Below are positions 34,748-43,490 of a DNA stretch of 64,000 nt, one piece after another. A program made the position numbers and the translations under genes. This DNA comes from Streptomyces sp. NBC_01723 (GTDB taxonomy: Bacteria; Actinomycetota; Actinomycetes; Streptomycetales; Streptomycetaceae): positions 3,832,001 to 3,896,000 of the forward strand of contig NZ_CP109171.1 in assembly GCF_036246005.1 (NCBI RefSeq), given 5' to 3'. The notes beneath the pieces were generated by a model. That model worked only from the letters and a program-made list of their open reading frames with translations. It did no database searches and was not told the DNA's origin. The stretch's first letter is position 1. Every line of letters starts with the position of its first letter.

Positions 34748-34767
34748 GAGGTTTCACGTGAAACCTC
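34748..34767. promoter_or_regulatory. parS chromosome-partitioning site
   Basis: A perfect 20-bp palindrome whose core, GTTTCACGTGAAAC (34751-34764), is identical to the Streptomyces ParB-binding parS consensus. It lies in the 24-bp spacer between tRNA-Asp and tRNA-Phe. Streptomyces carries many parS sites clustered around oriC, which agrees with the gene context. Confidence 0.9.
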
Positions 34768-34769
34768 GC

Positions 34770-34843
34770 GGCTGGGTAGCTCAGTTGGTACGAGCGATCG
34801 CCTGAAAAGCGATAGGTCGCCGGTTCGACCCCGGCCCCAGCCA
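34770..34843 (+). tRNA. tRNA-Phe (GAA)
   Basis: A 74-nt cloverleaf with anticodon loop CTGAAAA (GAA) and paired acceptor GGCTGGG/CCCAGCC. It follows the parS palindrome by two bases. Confidence 0.94.
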
Positions 34844-34848
34844 CATAC

Positions 34849-34877
34849 AACCCCCGTCGAGATCATCGACGGGGGTT
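34849..34877 (+). terminator. Terminator of the tRNA cluster
   Basis: AACCCCCGTCGA and TCGACGGGGGTT form a perfect 12-bp stem with a 5-nt loop, six bases after tRNA-Phe. Confidence 0.85.
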
Positions 34878-34962
34878 CTGTGTTGCCCGGAAGGTGCCCG
34901 GACGCTGCCCGGACGGAAATCGTTCGCCAGGTTTTTCCCGGGGATGAGATCCTGGAACCCGT

Positions 34963-37900
34963 ATGTCTACGCACCCCGCCCCCGCCCTCGGTACCCTCGC
35001 GCCCCGACTGGCCGAGCTGTCACTGCGCGACGCGCACCGGCTCGGCCGGCGGCTCGAAGGTGCGCGGAAGATCCGCAAGCCCGAGGCGCGCGCCGCCGTT
35101 CTCGCCGAGATCGAGACGGAGGTGGCCAAGGCCGAGCAGCGCGTCGGGGAGCGCCGGGCGCGGGTGCCCGTCGTCAGCTACCCCGAGCAGCTCCCGGTCA
35201 GCCAGAAGAAGGACGAGATCGCGGCCGCCATCCGTGATCACCAGGTGGTGATCGTGGCGGGCGAGACGGGCTCCGGCAAGACCACCCAGATCCCGAAGAT
35301 CTGCGTCGAGCTGGGCCGTGGCGTTCGCGGCATGATCGGGCACACCCAGCCCCGGCGGATCGCCGCGCGCACCGTCGCCGAGCGGGTGGCGGACGAGCTG
35401 GACACACCGCTCGGGGAGACGGTCGGCTGGAAGGTCCGGTTCACCGACCAGGTGAATCCGGAGTCCACCTTCATCAAGCTGATGACGGACGGCATCCTGC
35501 TCGCCGAGATCCAGACCGACCGCGAGCTGCGCGCCTACGACACGATCATCATCGACGAGGCCCACGAGCGGTCCCTCAACATCGACTTCCTGCTGGGCTA
35601 CCTCGCCCAGTTGCTGCCCAAGCGGCCGGACCTGAAGGTCGTCATCACGTCGGCGACCATCGACCCCGAGCGCTTCTCCCGCCACTTCGGTGACGCGCCG
35701 ATCGTCGAGGTCAGCGGACGGACCTACCCGGTGGAGGTGCGCTACCGGCCGCTGCTGGAGGAGGACGGCGACGACGCCGACCGGGACCAGATCACGGCCA
35801 TCACCGACGCCGTCGAGGAGCTGATGGGAGAGGGCAAGGGCGACATCCTCGTCTTCCTCTCCGGTGAGCGGGAGATCCGGGACACGGCGGACGCGCTGGA
35901 GAAGAAGAAGTACCGGTTCACGGAAGTACTGCCGCTGTACGCGCGGCTGTCGCACGCCGAGCAGCACCGGGTGTTCCAGCAGCACACCGGGCGCAGGATC
36001 GTTCTGGCCACCAACGTCGCCGAGACCTCGCTGACCGTGCCGGGCATCAAGTACGTGATCGACCCCGGCTTCGCCCGGATCTCGCGGTACAGCCACCGCA
36101 CCAAGGTCCAGCGGCTGCCGATCGAGCCGATCTCGCAGGCCAGCGCCAACCAGCGCAAGGGACGCTGCGGGCGGACCAGCGACGGCATCTGCATCAGGCT
36201 CTACGGCGAGGACGACTTCGAGGCGCGCCCGGAGTTCACGGACGCCGAGATCCTGCGGACCAACCTGGCCTCCGTCATCCTCCAGATGACCGCGGCGGGC
36301 CTCGGCGACATCGAGAAGTTCCCCTTCATCGACCCGCCGGACCACCGCAACATCCGCGACGGCGTGCAGCTCCTCCAGGAGCTGGGCGCTCTGGACCCGG
36401 CGCAGAAGGACGTACGCAAGCGGCTGACCGACACCGGCCGCAAGCTGGCCCAGCTGCCCGTGGACCCGCGGCTGGCCCGGATGGTGCTGGAGGCCGACAA
36501 GAACGGCTGCGTCCGCGAGGTCATGGTGATAGCCGCCGCCCTGTCCATCCAGGACCCGCGGGAGCGGCCGTCGGAGAAGCAGGCCCAGGCCGACCAGCAG
36601 CACGCCCGTTTCAAGGACGAGACCAGCGACTTCCTCGCCTTCCTCAACCTGTGGCGGTACGTCCGCGAGCAGCAGAAGGAGCGGGGTTCGTCGTCCTTCC
36701 GCCGCATGTGCAAGCAGGAGTACCTCAACTTCCTGCGGATCCGCGAGTGGCAGGACATCTACACGCAGCTCCGGACGGTCGCCAAGCAGATGGGCATCCA
36801 CCTCAACGAGCAGGACGCCCCCGACGACCGCGTGCACGTCTCCCTGCTGGCCGGACTCCTCTCCCACGTCGGCATGAAGGACGTCAAGGAGGGCGCGAAG
36901 AACGAGTACCTGGGCGCCCGGAACGCCAAGTTCGCGATCTTCCCCGGGTCGGCGCTCTTCAAGAAGCCCCCGCGGTTCGTGATGTCCGCCGAGCTGGTGG
37001 AGACCTCCCGGCTCTGGGCCCGGGTCAACGCGAAGATCGAGCCGGAGTGGGTGGAGCCGCTCGCCGGCCACCTCCTCAAGCACACCTACAGCGAGCCGCA
37101 CTGGGAGAAGGACCAGGCGGCGGTGATGGCGTACGAGAAGGTCACGCTGTACGGCGTGCCGATCGTGGCGCAGCGCAAGGTGAACTACGGGCGGATCGAC
37201 CCCGAGGTCAGCCGCGAGCTGTTCATCCGCAACGCCCTGGTGGAGGGCGACTGGCGGACGCACCACAAGTTCTTCGCGGACAACCGCCGGCTGCTCACCG
37301 AGGTCGAGGAGCTGGAGCACCGGGCGCGGCGCCGGGACATCCTGGTCGACGACGAGACGCTGTACGACTTCTACGACCAGCGGGTGCCCGAACACGTCGT
37401 CTCGGGTGCGCACTTCGACTCGTGGTGGAAGCACAAGCGGCACGAGCAGCCCGACTTCCTCGACTTCGAGCGCGAGATGCTCATCAACGAGAAGGCCGGG
37501 GCGGTCACCAAGGACGACTACCCGGACTCCTGGCGGCAGGGCCCGCTGAAGTTCCGGGTGACGTACCAGTTCGAGCCGGGGGCGGACGCCGACGGCGTCA
37601 CGGTCCACGTGCCGCTCCAGGTGCTCAACCAGGTCACGGACGAGGGCTTCGACTGGCAGATCCCGGGGCTGCGGGAGCAGGTGGTCGTGGAGCTGATCCG
37701 GTCGCTGCCGAAGCCGATCCGGCGCCACTACGTGCCGGCCCCGAACTACGCGCAGGCGTTCCTGGACCGGTCGGTGCCGTTGCAGGAGCCACTGACGGTG
37801 ACCATGGCGCGGGAGTTGAAGCGCATGGTGGGGGTGCCGTTCGACGCGGAGGACTTCGACTGGGCCAAGGTCCCCGACCATCTGCGGATCACCTTCCGGA

Positions 37901-38907
37901 TCGTCGACGAGCGGCGCCGCAAGCTGGCCGAGGACAAGGACCTGGAGGCGCTGAAGCTCCGGCTGCGGCCGAAGGCACGCAAGGCGCTCTCGCAGGCCGC
38001 GGCGGCCACCGCGGAGCGCAGCGGCGGTGAGTCGGTGGAGCGTTCGGGGCTGACGGACTGGACGATCGGGACGCTGTCGCGGGTCTTCGAGACGCGGCGG
38101 GCCGGTCAGCCGGTGAAGGCGTACCCGGCCCTGGTCGACGACGGCGACACCGTTTCCGTGCGCCTCTTCGACACCGAGGCCGAGCAGGCGCAGGCGATGT
38201 GGAAGGGCACGCGCCGGCTGATCCTGCGCAACATCCCGGTCAACCCCGCGAAGTTCGCGTCGGAGAGGCTGACCAACCAGCAGAAGCTGAATCTCTCCGC
38301 GAACCCGCACGGTTCGATCCAGGCCCTGTTCGACGACTGCGCGACGGCCGCGGCGGACAAGCTGATCGCGGACTTCGGGGGCCCGGCGTGGGACGAGGAG
38401 TCCTACCGGAAGCTCTACGAGCGGGTCCGCTCGGAGATCGTCGACACGACCGTCCGCACGGTGGGCCGGGTACAGCAGGTGCTGGCGGCCTGGCAGGCCT
38501 GCGAGCGGCGCCTGAAGTCCGTACGGAGCCCCGCGCTGCTGGCGAACCTCCAGGACGTACGGGGGCAGCTGGACGCGCTGGTGAAGCCCGGCTTCGTCAC
38601 GGAGGCGGGGATCAGGCGGCTGCCGGACCTGATGCGCTACCTGGTCGCCGCCGACCGGCGTCTTCAGCAGATGCCGACCGGTGTGCAGCGGGACACATCG
38701 CGCATGGAGAAGGTCCACGAGATGCGGGACGAGTACGCGTGGCTGCTGGAGCAGCTGCCGCAGGGCCGGCCCGTGCCGCAGCAGGTGCGGGAGGTCCGCT
38801 GGATGATCGAGGAGCTGCGGGTCAGCTATTTCGCGCACGCGCTGGGCACGGCGTACCCGGTCTCCGACAAGCGGATCGTGAAGGCGATCGACGCGCTCGC
38901 ACCGTAG
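34963..38907 (+). CDS. hrpA: ATP-dependent RNA helicase HrpA
   Basis: A 1,314-residue DEAH-box helicase. After about 75 residues of charged N-terminus comes the helicase core: GETGSGKTTQIPK, TQPRRIAARTVAERVA, IIIDEAHERSLNIDFLLG, ITSATIDPERFS, FLSGEREIRD and QRKGRCGRTSDGICIRLY. The helicase-associated and OB-fold domains (HA2, DUF1605) follow, and the long C-terminal HrpA region (DUF3418) fills residues about 700-1310. HrpA rescues stalled and collided ribosomes and acts in mRNA processing in E. coli. It is flanked by identical tRNA-Asp genes. Confidence 0.94.
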   Translation: MSTHPAPALGTLAPRLAELSLRDAHRLGRRLEGARKIRKPEARAAVLAEIETEVAKAEQRVGERRARVPVVSYPEQLPVSQKKDEIAAAIRDHQVVIVAGETGSGKTTQIPKICVELGRGVRGMIGHTQPRRIAARTVAERVADELDTPLGETVGWKVRFTDQVNPESTFIKLMTDGILLAEIQTDRELRAYDTIIIDEAHERSLNIDFLLGYLAQLLPKRPDLKVVITSATIDPERFSRHFGDAPIVEVSGRTYPVEVRYRPLLEEDGDDADRDQITAITDAVEELMGEGKGDILVFLSGEREIRDTADALEKKKYRFTEVLPLYARLSHAEQHRVFQQHTGRRIVLATNVAETSLTVPGIKYVIDPGFARISRYSHRTKVQRLPIEPISQASANQRKGRCGRTSDGICIRLYGEDDFEARPEFTDAEILRTNLASVILQMTAAGLGDIEKFPFIDPPDHRNIRDGVQLLQELGALDPAQKDVRKRLTDTGRKLAQLPVDPRLARMVLEADKNGCVREVMVIAAALSIQDPRERPSEKQAQADQQHARFKDETSDFLAFLNLWRYVREQQKERGSSSFRRMCKQEYLNFLRIREWQDIYTQLRTVAKQMGIHLNEQDAPDDRVHVSLLAGLLSHVGMKDVKEGAKNEYLGARNAKFAIFPGSALFKKPPRFVMSAELVETSRLWARVNAKIEPEWVEPLAGHLLKHTYSEPHWEKDQAAVMAYEKVTLYGVPIVAQRKVNYGRIDPEVSRELFIRNALVEGDWRTHHKFFADNRRLLTEVEELEHRARRRDILVDDETLYDFYDQRVPEHVVSGAHFDSWWKHKRHEQPDFLDFEREMLINEKAGAVTKDDYPDSWRQGPLKFRVTYQFEPGADADGVTVHVPLQVLNQVTDEGFDWQIPGLREQVVVELIRSLPKPIRRHYVPAPNYAQAFLDRSVPLQEPLTVTMARELKRMVGVPFDAEDFDWAKVPDHLRITFRIVDERRRKLAEDKDLEALKLRLRPKARKALSQAAAATAERSGGESVERSGLTDWTIGTLSRVFETRRAGQPVKAYPALVDDGDTVSVRLFDTEAEQAQAMWKGTRRLILRNIPVNPAKFASERLTNQQKLNLSANPHGSIQALFDDCATAAADKLIADFGGPAWDEESYRKLYERVRSEIVDTTVRTVGRVQQVLAAWQACERRLKSVRSPALLANLQDVRGQLDALVKPGFVTEAGIRRLPDLMRYLVAADRRLQQMPTGVQRDTSRMEKVHEMRDEYAWLLEQLPQGRPVPQQVREVRWMIEELRVSYFAHALGTAYPVSDKRIVKAIDALAP

Positions 38908-38943
38908 CGCCCGGCCCGTAACGGGGCCTGTGCGGAGGGTGAG

Positions 38944-38973
38944 TTCGACCCGGGCGCAACCCTCCTGTACAGT
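38944..38973 (+). promoter_or_regulatory. Promoter of the second tRNA-Asp
   Basis: TTCGAC (38944-38949), 18 bp, TACAGT (38968-38973). The tRNA begins 42 bases further on. Confidence 0.55.
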
Positions 38974-39014
38974 CTCTTCTCGCAGCGCAACGCAGAATAA
39001 GCGCCGCGAAACCT

Positions 39015-39089
39015 GGTCCTGTGGAGCAGTTTGGAGTGCTCGCCACCCTGTCAAGGTGGAGGCCGCGGGTTCAAATCCCGTCAGGACCG
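39015..39089 (+). tRNA. tRNA-Asp (GTC), copy 2
   Basis: A 75-nt gene identical to the tRNA-Asp at 34671. The two copies flank hrpA as direct repeats. It is followed by its own terminator. Confidence 0.94.
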
Positions 39090-39095
39090 CAACAG

Positions 39096-39129
39096 AGAAG
39101 GGCCCGCACCGATCGGTGCGGGCCCTTCT
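39096..39129 (+). terminator. Terminator of tRNA-Asp copy 2
   Basis: A 17-bp perfect inverted repeat (arms 39096-39112 and 39113-39129) with CTTCTCGTTCC following. Strong hairpin immediately after the tRNA. Confidence 0.85.
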
Positions 39130-39315
39130 TCTCGTTCCGCGCCCCACCCGAGGCCCGCACCATGTGGCGCCGGCCTCTTCTCGTGCCTTCAGGCATGTCT
39201 CGCCCCACAGCCCCCAGAGGCCCTGGGCGCCCCTCTCCCGGCCTTGACGGGGTCACATTCGGTCGGTACTTCAAGAGGACAGGGAACGTCCCGCGCAGGG
39301 CCCCGGAGGTGGCGT

Positions 39316-39510
39316 ATGGCGGCATCGGTCAGGCACGAGACGCGAGCCCTGCTCCGCGCGCACCTGTCGGCCGCGTCGTCGTACCGTCACGCGACGCGCC
39401 ACTGCGCGATCTGCCACCGGCTGTTGCGCCAGGCGCTGGACGCTCCGGGGCCACAGTCTCCGACCGGACGTCAAGAGGGCCTCGAGGACGAGAGCGTGCC
39501 CGTGGCGTGA
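39316..39510 (+). CDS. Small conserved protein with HCxxC motif (DUF6274-like)
   Basis: A 64-residue protein. RHETRALLRAHLSAASSY precedes RHCAICHRLLRQAL, a CxxC pair with a flanking His on each side, which could bind zinc. I recall a Streptomyces family of this type next to bldC; the name DUF6274 is from memory. ATG 39316 has a strong GGAGGTGG six bases upstream. No function is known. Confidence 0.7.
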   Translation: MAASVRHETRALLRAHLSAASSYRHATRHCAICHRLLRQALDAPGPQSPTGRQEGLEDESVPVA

Positions 39511-39797
39511 TCCCCGGAGGATCCCAACACCCTTGCCACGCAGACCTCCTGGAAGCGGTGCCTCCACTAGCGCACGGGCAGGGCGGCCAACAACCACCGC
39601 GCCGTGTGACGGGTGTCACCGCATGAGTTTTTGAAACCGTGGCACTTATGGCTCTCCTACAACTGGTCAATTTAATATGTGCAATTGCACTGGGTCTCGC
39701 AGTGCCCGCACAGCCGATCCGACACCCCTCCCCAGACTCCGACAAGGCCGCCCACAGAACCCGCCCGCGCCTCACTCCGGCGCACAGGCCCGGACAC
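39511..39797. other. Non-coding region downstream of bldC
   Basis: Between the small HCxxC gene and the bldC terminator. No supported gene. An unusually AT-rich stretch at 39660-39690 contains the palindrome GTGCAATTGCAC (39679-39690). I see no promoter that would give it a role. Confidence 0.4.
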
Positions 39798-39836
39798 AAA
39801 AAGATCGCGCTGGACCCGGCGGAGTCCAGCGCGATC
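39798..39836 (-). terminator. Rho-independent terminator of bldC
   Basis: On the minus strand, GATCGCGCTGGAC and GTCCAGCGCGATC form a 13-bp stem with an 8-nt loop (39803-39836), followed by CTTTTTGTG. This is a canonical intrinsic terminator, about 105 bases after the bldC stop codon. Confidence 0.88.
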
Positions 39837-39941
39837 AACGACGCACCCCTGTTGGGGCAGGAACGGCGTCGCTTGGAGCTGTGGTTCCGAGCGCCTCGAC
39901 AGGTTGGGGGACCTGCCGTTTTGCCCGGTTATTCAGTTGTT

Positions 39942-40148
39942 TCAGGCCTCGCTGCGCTGCTGCGGAATGCCCGCGAGCAGAGCGCGGACCTCGGCTTCGC
40001 GGTAGCGGCGATGCCCGCCGAGCGTGCGGATCGACGTGAGCTTGCCGGCCTTCGCCCAGCGCGTGACCGTCTTCGGGTCGACGCGGAACATGGTGGCGAC
40101 CTCAGCCGGGGTCAGCAGCGGCTCGGCATCAGGGGTGCGAGCGGTCAT
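39942..40148 (-). CDS. bldC: Developmental regulator BldC
   Basis: A 68-residue MerR-like DNA-binding protein with no effector domain. PLLTPAEVATMFRVDPKTVTRWAKAGKLTSIRTLGGHRRYREAEVRALL is the winged helix-turn-helix. It matches my memory of Streptomyces BldC nearly exactly. BldC binds direct repeats head-to-tail and delays development by repressing and activating many early and late genes. ATG 40148 has GAGGAGG six bases upstream. The 5' leader holds a GAACCGA/TCGGTTC hairpin at 40166-40185 close to the ribosome site. Confidence 0.96.
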   Translation of the reverse strand: MTARTPDAEPLLTPAEVATMFRVDPKTVTRWAKAGKLTSIRTLGGHRRYREAEVRALLAGIPQQRSEA

Positions 40149-40680
40149 GAGCGGCCTCCTCGGGAGAACCGAACCTTCTCGGTTCATTCCTCTAAATTCT
40201 GCACCTTGACCCGCGTTGCCCGAAATGGCGGACGCGAGTCGAGTCGGTTATAGGACGAACGGCTTGTCCTCGGCACTACAACTACACCATCTGTCCAGCC
40301 GCGTCGGCCAAACCGATGGAATTGCCCTCCCAGGTGTTCATCAGCGACGGAAGCCGATGGACCATGCCATAGCGGACAGTCACGCCGCTGTGACGATCAG
40401 TCACAGGGCGATCAGGAGTCACGAGACCCCCCAAAGCGTGCAATGCTGAGATTCCGCCCACAGTGCATCACGACAGGACGGAAGGAGCCCTCCCCGGGCT
40501 CCTTGTCCTATTTTGGCATGAGGAGGGGGAAGCGGCGCAAGAGTGATGTACGTGCGGTCCGTCACGCTTGACGCATACGCCCGGATCGGGACCTACGTCC
40601 CTTGTTGACAAGGCATCAGCACATCCGTGACGGGTGTCGGATCGGAAGACGAAACCTCAAAACGGGCGGTACGTCAAACG
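40149..40680. other. Long intergenic region upstream of bldC
   Basis: About 530 bp with no supported gene. It must contain the bldC promoter (minus strand, AT-rich AGAATTTAGAGG near 40190-40205). It also holds a hairpin CTGTGAC/GTCACAG (40388-40406) and an intrinsic terminator on the plus strand (40475-40514) that belongs to no annotated gene. The region may encode a small RNA. Confidence 0.45.
40475..40514 (+). terminator. Orphan intrinsic terminator, plus strand
   Basis: AAGGAGCCC (40482-40490) and GGGCTCCTT (40496-40504) form a 9-bp stem with a 5-nt loop, flanked by AGGAC/GTCCT and followed by TATTTT. The T-run points to plus-strand transcription, yet the nearest plus-strand gene ends almost 1 kb upstream. 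It could also end the minus-strand gene at 40681. Confidence 0.65.
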
Positions 40681-41532
40681 TCAGTTCGCCGAGCGCCGGT
40701 CCCGGACCGCCCGCCAGCGCTCCACCAGCCGCCCGTACGCCTCCCCCGCGGTGGCCGGGTCGCCATCGCGCAGCGCCTCGATCCCCTCGGCCACGTCCGC
40801 CGCGGAGTGGTCGTCCTCCAGCTCCCCGGCCGGCACGGCGTGCACGAGCCCGCCGTAGTCCAGCTCCACGAGGGAGCGCGGGTGGAACTCCTCCAGCCAG
40901 CGCCCGACGTCCATCAGCCCGTCGATCAGCGGACCCTCGTCCACGGCCTCCTTCAGGGCCCGCAGCCCCCGGGCCACCCGCCGCCGGGCCTGCACCATCG
41001 GCGTCCGGTAGCGCAGTACCGGCGCGGTCGGCCCCTGGTCGTCGCCGCCCTTGTCGTACTCCCGCTCCGCGTCGGAGACCAGCACGAACCAGTTGATCGG
41101 CACCTGCCAGGTGGCGGTACGGATCCAGGGGCGGGCGTCGGGGTTGCGCTCCAGCCAGCGCTCGTAGTCCTGCGTGGTCTCACGGCGTACGACCGGGGGG
41201 ATCAGGGCGTCCAGGACGGGCTCCGGGTAGTCCCCGGCCAGTTCTCCCAGGGCCTGCCACCCGCGCAGCCGGGTCCGCCAGGGGCAGACGCAGACCACTC
41301 CGTCGACCTCCGCCACGAAGGCGTCGGCGCTCTCGTGCACCGGCACCGCCACCGGCGGGGTGGGCAGCAGGTCGGCCAGGGAGCGTCGCAGCTCCACCTG
41401 GTAGGAGGGGAGGTCGGGGCGGCGGGCGTAGCGGGCCCAGTGCTCGCGCTCCGGCTCACGGAAGGCGGCCAGCGGTTCGTACACGCGCAGGTACGCCGCG
41501 TAGGGGACGATCACCGAGGACACCTTGGGCAC
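40681..41532 (-). CDS. Conserved protein of unknown function
   Basis: About 283 residues, soluble, acidic and Arg-rich. I do not recognise a domain. Notable stretches are VIVPYAAYLRVYEPLAAFREPEREHWARYA at the N-terminus, PINWFVLVSDAEREY in the middle, and RSLVELDYGGLVHAVPAGELEDDHSAADVAEGIEAL towards the C-terminus. The position next to vdh and bldC matches the conserved S. coelicolor order as I remember it. GTG 41532 has GGAGGGAG upstream. Divergent from vdh with 220 bp between. Confidence 0.7.
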   Translation of the reverse strand: MPKVSSVIVPYAAYLRVYEPLAAFREPEREHWARYARRPDLPSYQVELRRSLADLLPTPPVAVPVHESADAFVAEVDGVVCVCPWRTRLRGWQALGELAGDYPEPVLDALIPPVVRRETTQDYERWLERNPDARPWIRTATWQVPINWFVLVSDAEREYDKGGDDQGPTAPVLRYRTPMVQARRRVARGLRALKEAVDEGPLIDGLMDVGRWLEEFHPRSLVELDYGGLVHAVPAGELEDDHSAADVAEGIEALRDGDPATAGEAYGRLVERWRAVRDRRSAN

Positions 41533-41752
41533 GCCTGCTCCCTCCCCCGCGCTCCGCACCGAAAACCTGCCGGAGCCGATCACAAACGCGCGGGAATCTC
41601 TGCAAATCGTCGCACGCCCGTACTCCGTGCGGTGGTGATCCTGAGCACGGTGCGGCGGGGAGACCCCGTCAGGCTCTAATCTCGTGCCACAGTCCCCGCC
41701 ACCCGCACGGGGACAGGTCTCCACCCGCCGAACCTACACAGGAGTCACCACC

Positions 41753-42847
41753 GTGACCGACGTAACCGGCGCACCTGCTGATGTACTGCACACCCTGTTC
41801 CACTCGGACCAGGGGGGTCATGAGCAAGTCGTGCTCTGCCAGGACCGGGCCAGCGGCCTCAAGGCCGTCATCGCCCTCCACAACACCGCCCTGGGCCCCG
41901 CGCTCGGCGGTACCCGCTTCTACCCCTACGCGAACGAGGCGGACGCCGTCGCCGACGCGCTGAACCTCGCGCGCGGGATGTCGTACAAGAACGCCATGGC
42001 CGGTCTCGACCACGGCGGCGGCAAGGCCGTGATCATCGGCGACCCGGAGCAGATCAAGAGCGAGGAACTGCTCCTCGCCTACGGCCGGTTCGTCGCCTCG
42101 CTCGGCGGCCGGTACGTCACCGCGTGCGACGTCGGCACCTACGTGGCCGACATGGACGTCGTGGCCCGCGAGTGCCAGTGGACCACCGGGCGCTCCCCCG
42201 AGAACGGCGGCGCCGGCGACTCCTCCGTGCTCACCGCCTTCGGCGTCTACCAGGGCATGCGGGCCTCCGCCCAGCACCTGTGGGGCGACCCGACACTGCG
42301 CGACCGCACCGTCGGCATCGCGGGCGTCGGCAAGGTCGGCCACCACCTGGTCGAGCACCTGCTCGCCGAGGGCGCGCACGTGGTCGTCACCGACGTGCGC
42401 AAGGACGTCGTGCGGGCCCTCACCGAGCGGCACCCCTCGGTGGTCGCCGTCGCCGACACCGAGGCGCTGATCCGGGTGGAGAACCTCGACATCTACGCAC
42501 CGTGCGCGCTCGGGGGCGCGCTCGACGACGACTCCGTGCCGGTGCTGACCGCCCGGGTGGTGTGCGGCGCCGCCAACAACCAGCTCGCCCACCCCGGAGT
42601 GGAGAAGGACCTCGCCGACCGCGGGATCCTCTACGCGCCGGACTACGTGGTGAACGCCGGCGGTGTCATCCAGGTCGCCGACGAGCTGCACGGCTTCGAC
42701 TTCGAACGGTGCAAGGCGAAGGCGGCGAAGATCTTCGACACCACGCTGGCCATATTCGCACGTGCGAATGAGGACGGTATTCCGCCGGCCGCCGCGGCCG
42801 ACCGGATCGCCGAGCAGCGGATGGCGGAGGCGCGCCTGCGGGGGTGA
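41753..42847 (+). CDS. vdh: Valine dehydrogenase
   Basis: A 364-residue NAD-dependent amino acid dehydrogenase that deaminates valine and other branched-chain amino acids to 2-oxo acids. This supplies acyl-CoA starter units for polyketides. Catalytic lysines are in GGGTRFYPY...[19 protein letters not shown] (K in SYKNA and GGGKA), and the NAD motif is [18 protein letters not shown]. The conserved FAPCALGG-like stretch is [13 protein letters not shown] 41753 has AGGAG eight bases upstream, giving the length known for Streptomyces Vdh. The leader has a 7-bp hairpin GTCCCCG/CGGGGAC at 41692-41714. Confidence 0.93.
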   Translation: MTDVTGAPADVLHTLFHSDQGGHEQVVLCQDRASGLKAVIALHNTALGPALGGTRFYPYANEADAVADALNLARGMSYKNAMAGLDHGGGKAVIIGDPEQIKSEELLLAYGRFVASLGGRYVTACDVGTYVADMDVVARECQWTTGRSPENGGAGDSSVLTAFGVYQGMRASAQHLWGDPTLRDRTVGIAGVGKVGHHLVEHLLAEGAHVVVTDVRKDVVRALTERHPSVVAVADTEALIRVENLDIYAPCALGGALDDDSVPVLTARVVCGAANNQLAHPGVEKDLADRGILYAPDYVVNAGGVIQVADELHGFDFERCKAKAAKIFDTTLAIFARANEDGIPPAAAADRIAEQRMAEARLRG

Positions 42848-43166
42848 TCCCGCGGCGGTCCTCCGGTGATCGGGCAGGGCCCTCGCAGGTTTGACCGGTA
42901 CCCGTCGGGGGGAGTTGGAGAGAACTCTCACTTATCCCGGCGGGTCGACCGTCGAAAGGTGGTTAAATCGCCATTGACCAGCGAGGACGGGGCGCCTCGA
43001 AGGTCCTGGGGATGGCCACGTGCTGCGGGCGACGTACCGTATGGGCGTGGGCTCAGGTACCGTGGAAGCCCTACGGACCGGTCTCTCCACGGAGAGCCCG
43101 TTCCGGACCATGAACGCGTGTCAAGACTCTGGGGCCGTCGAGCCCCGTCGTTGAGGGGGTCGAGCC
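42848..43166. other. Intergenic region between vdh and the DUF3073 gene
   Basis: About 320 bp without a gene. A short hairpin CTCTCC/GGAGAG lies near 43083-43096. No convincing promoter pair or terminator with T-run was seen. Confidence 0.35.
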
Positions 43167-43421
43167 ATGGGGCGCGGCCGGGCCAAGGCCAAGCAGACGA
43201 AGGTCGCCCGCCAGCTGAAGTACAACAGCGGTGGGACTGATCTCTCCCGCCTGGCCGAGGAGCTGGGCGCATCGCCGTCGAATTCGCAACCGCCGAATGG
43301 CGAGCAATTCGAGGACGATGAGCAAGACGATGACGTGTACGCCAAGTACGCCGACCTCTATGAGGACGACGACGAGGACGAGGACGGCCAGTCCCCGGGC
43401 CAACAGCGACGCGGCGCTTGA
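43167..43421 (+). CDS. Small DUF3073-family protein
   Basis: An 84-residue protein with a basic N-terminus (GRGRAKAKQTKVARQLKYNSGGTDLSRLAEELG) and a very acidic tail (DDEQDDDVYAKYADLYEDDDEDEDG). This matches the actinobacterial DUF3073 family, which has no known function; the polarity suggests nucleic-acid or protein binding. ATG 43167 has GAGGGGG seven bases upstream. Confidence 0.85.
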   Translation: MGRGRAKAKQTKVARQLKYNSGGTDLSRLAEELGASPSNSQPPNGEQFEDDEQDDDVYAKYADLYEDDDEDEDGQSPGQQRRGA

Positions 43422-43439
43422 CCTTGTACTGAGCACTTT

Positions 43440-43469
43440 CCCGGTCGGTGACGTATGTCACCGGCCGGG
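43440..43469. terminator. Terminator between DUF3073 gene and purM
   Basis: CCCGGTCGGTGAC and GTCACCGGCCGGG pair with one T-G wobble over 13 bp around a GTAT loop, between the convergent genes. Confidence 0.75.
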
Positions 43470-43490
43470 TTCTGTGCTACCCGCGGGATC

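Noticed and set aside
35020..39147. A 1,375-codon minus-strand open frame opposite hrpA.
   Set aside because: Mirror of the hrpA codons; Leu/Asp/Val-rich and without domains. The plus-strand HrpA motifs are decisive.
39639..40253. A plus-strand open frame across bldC.
   Set aside because: It is antisense to bldC and its terminator, lacks a ribosome site, and has no protein-like composition.
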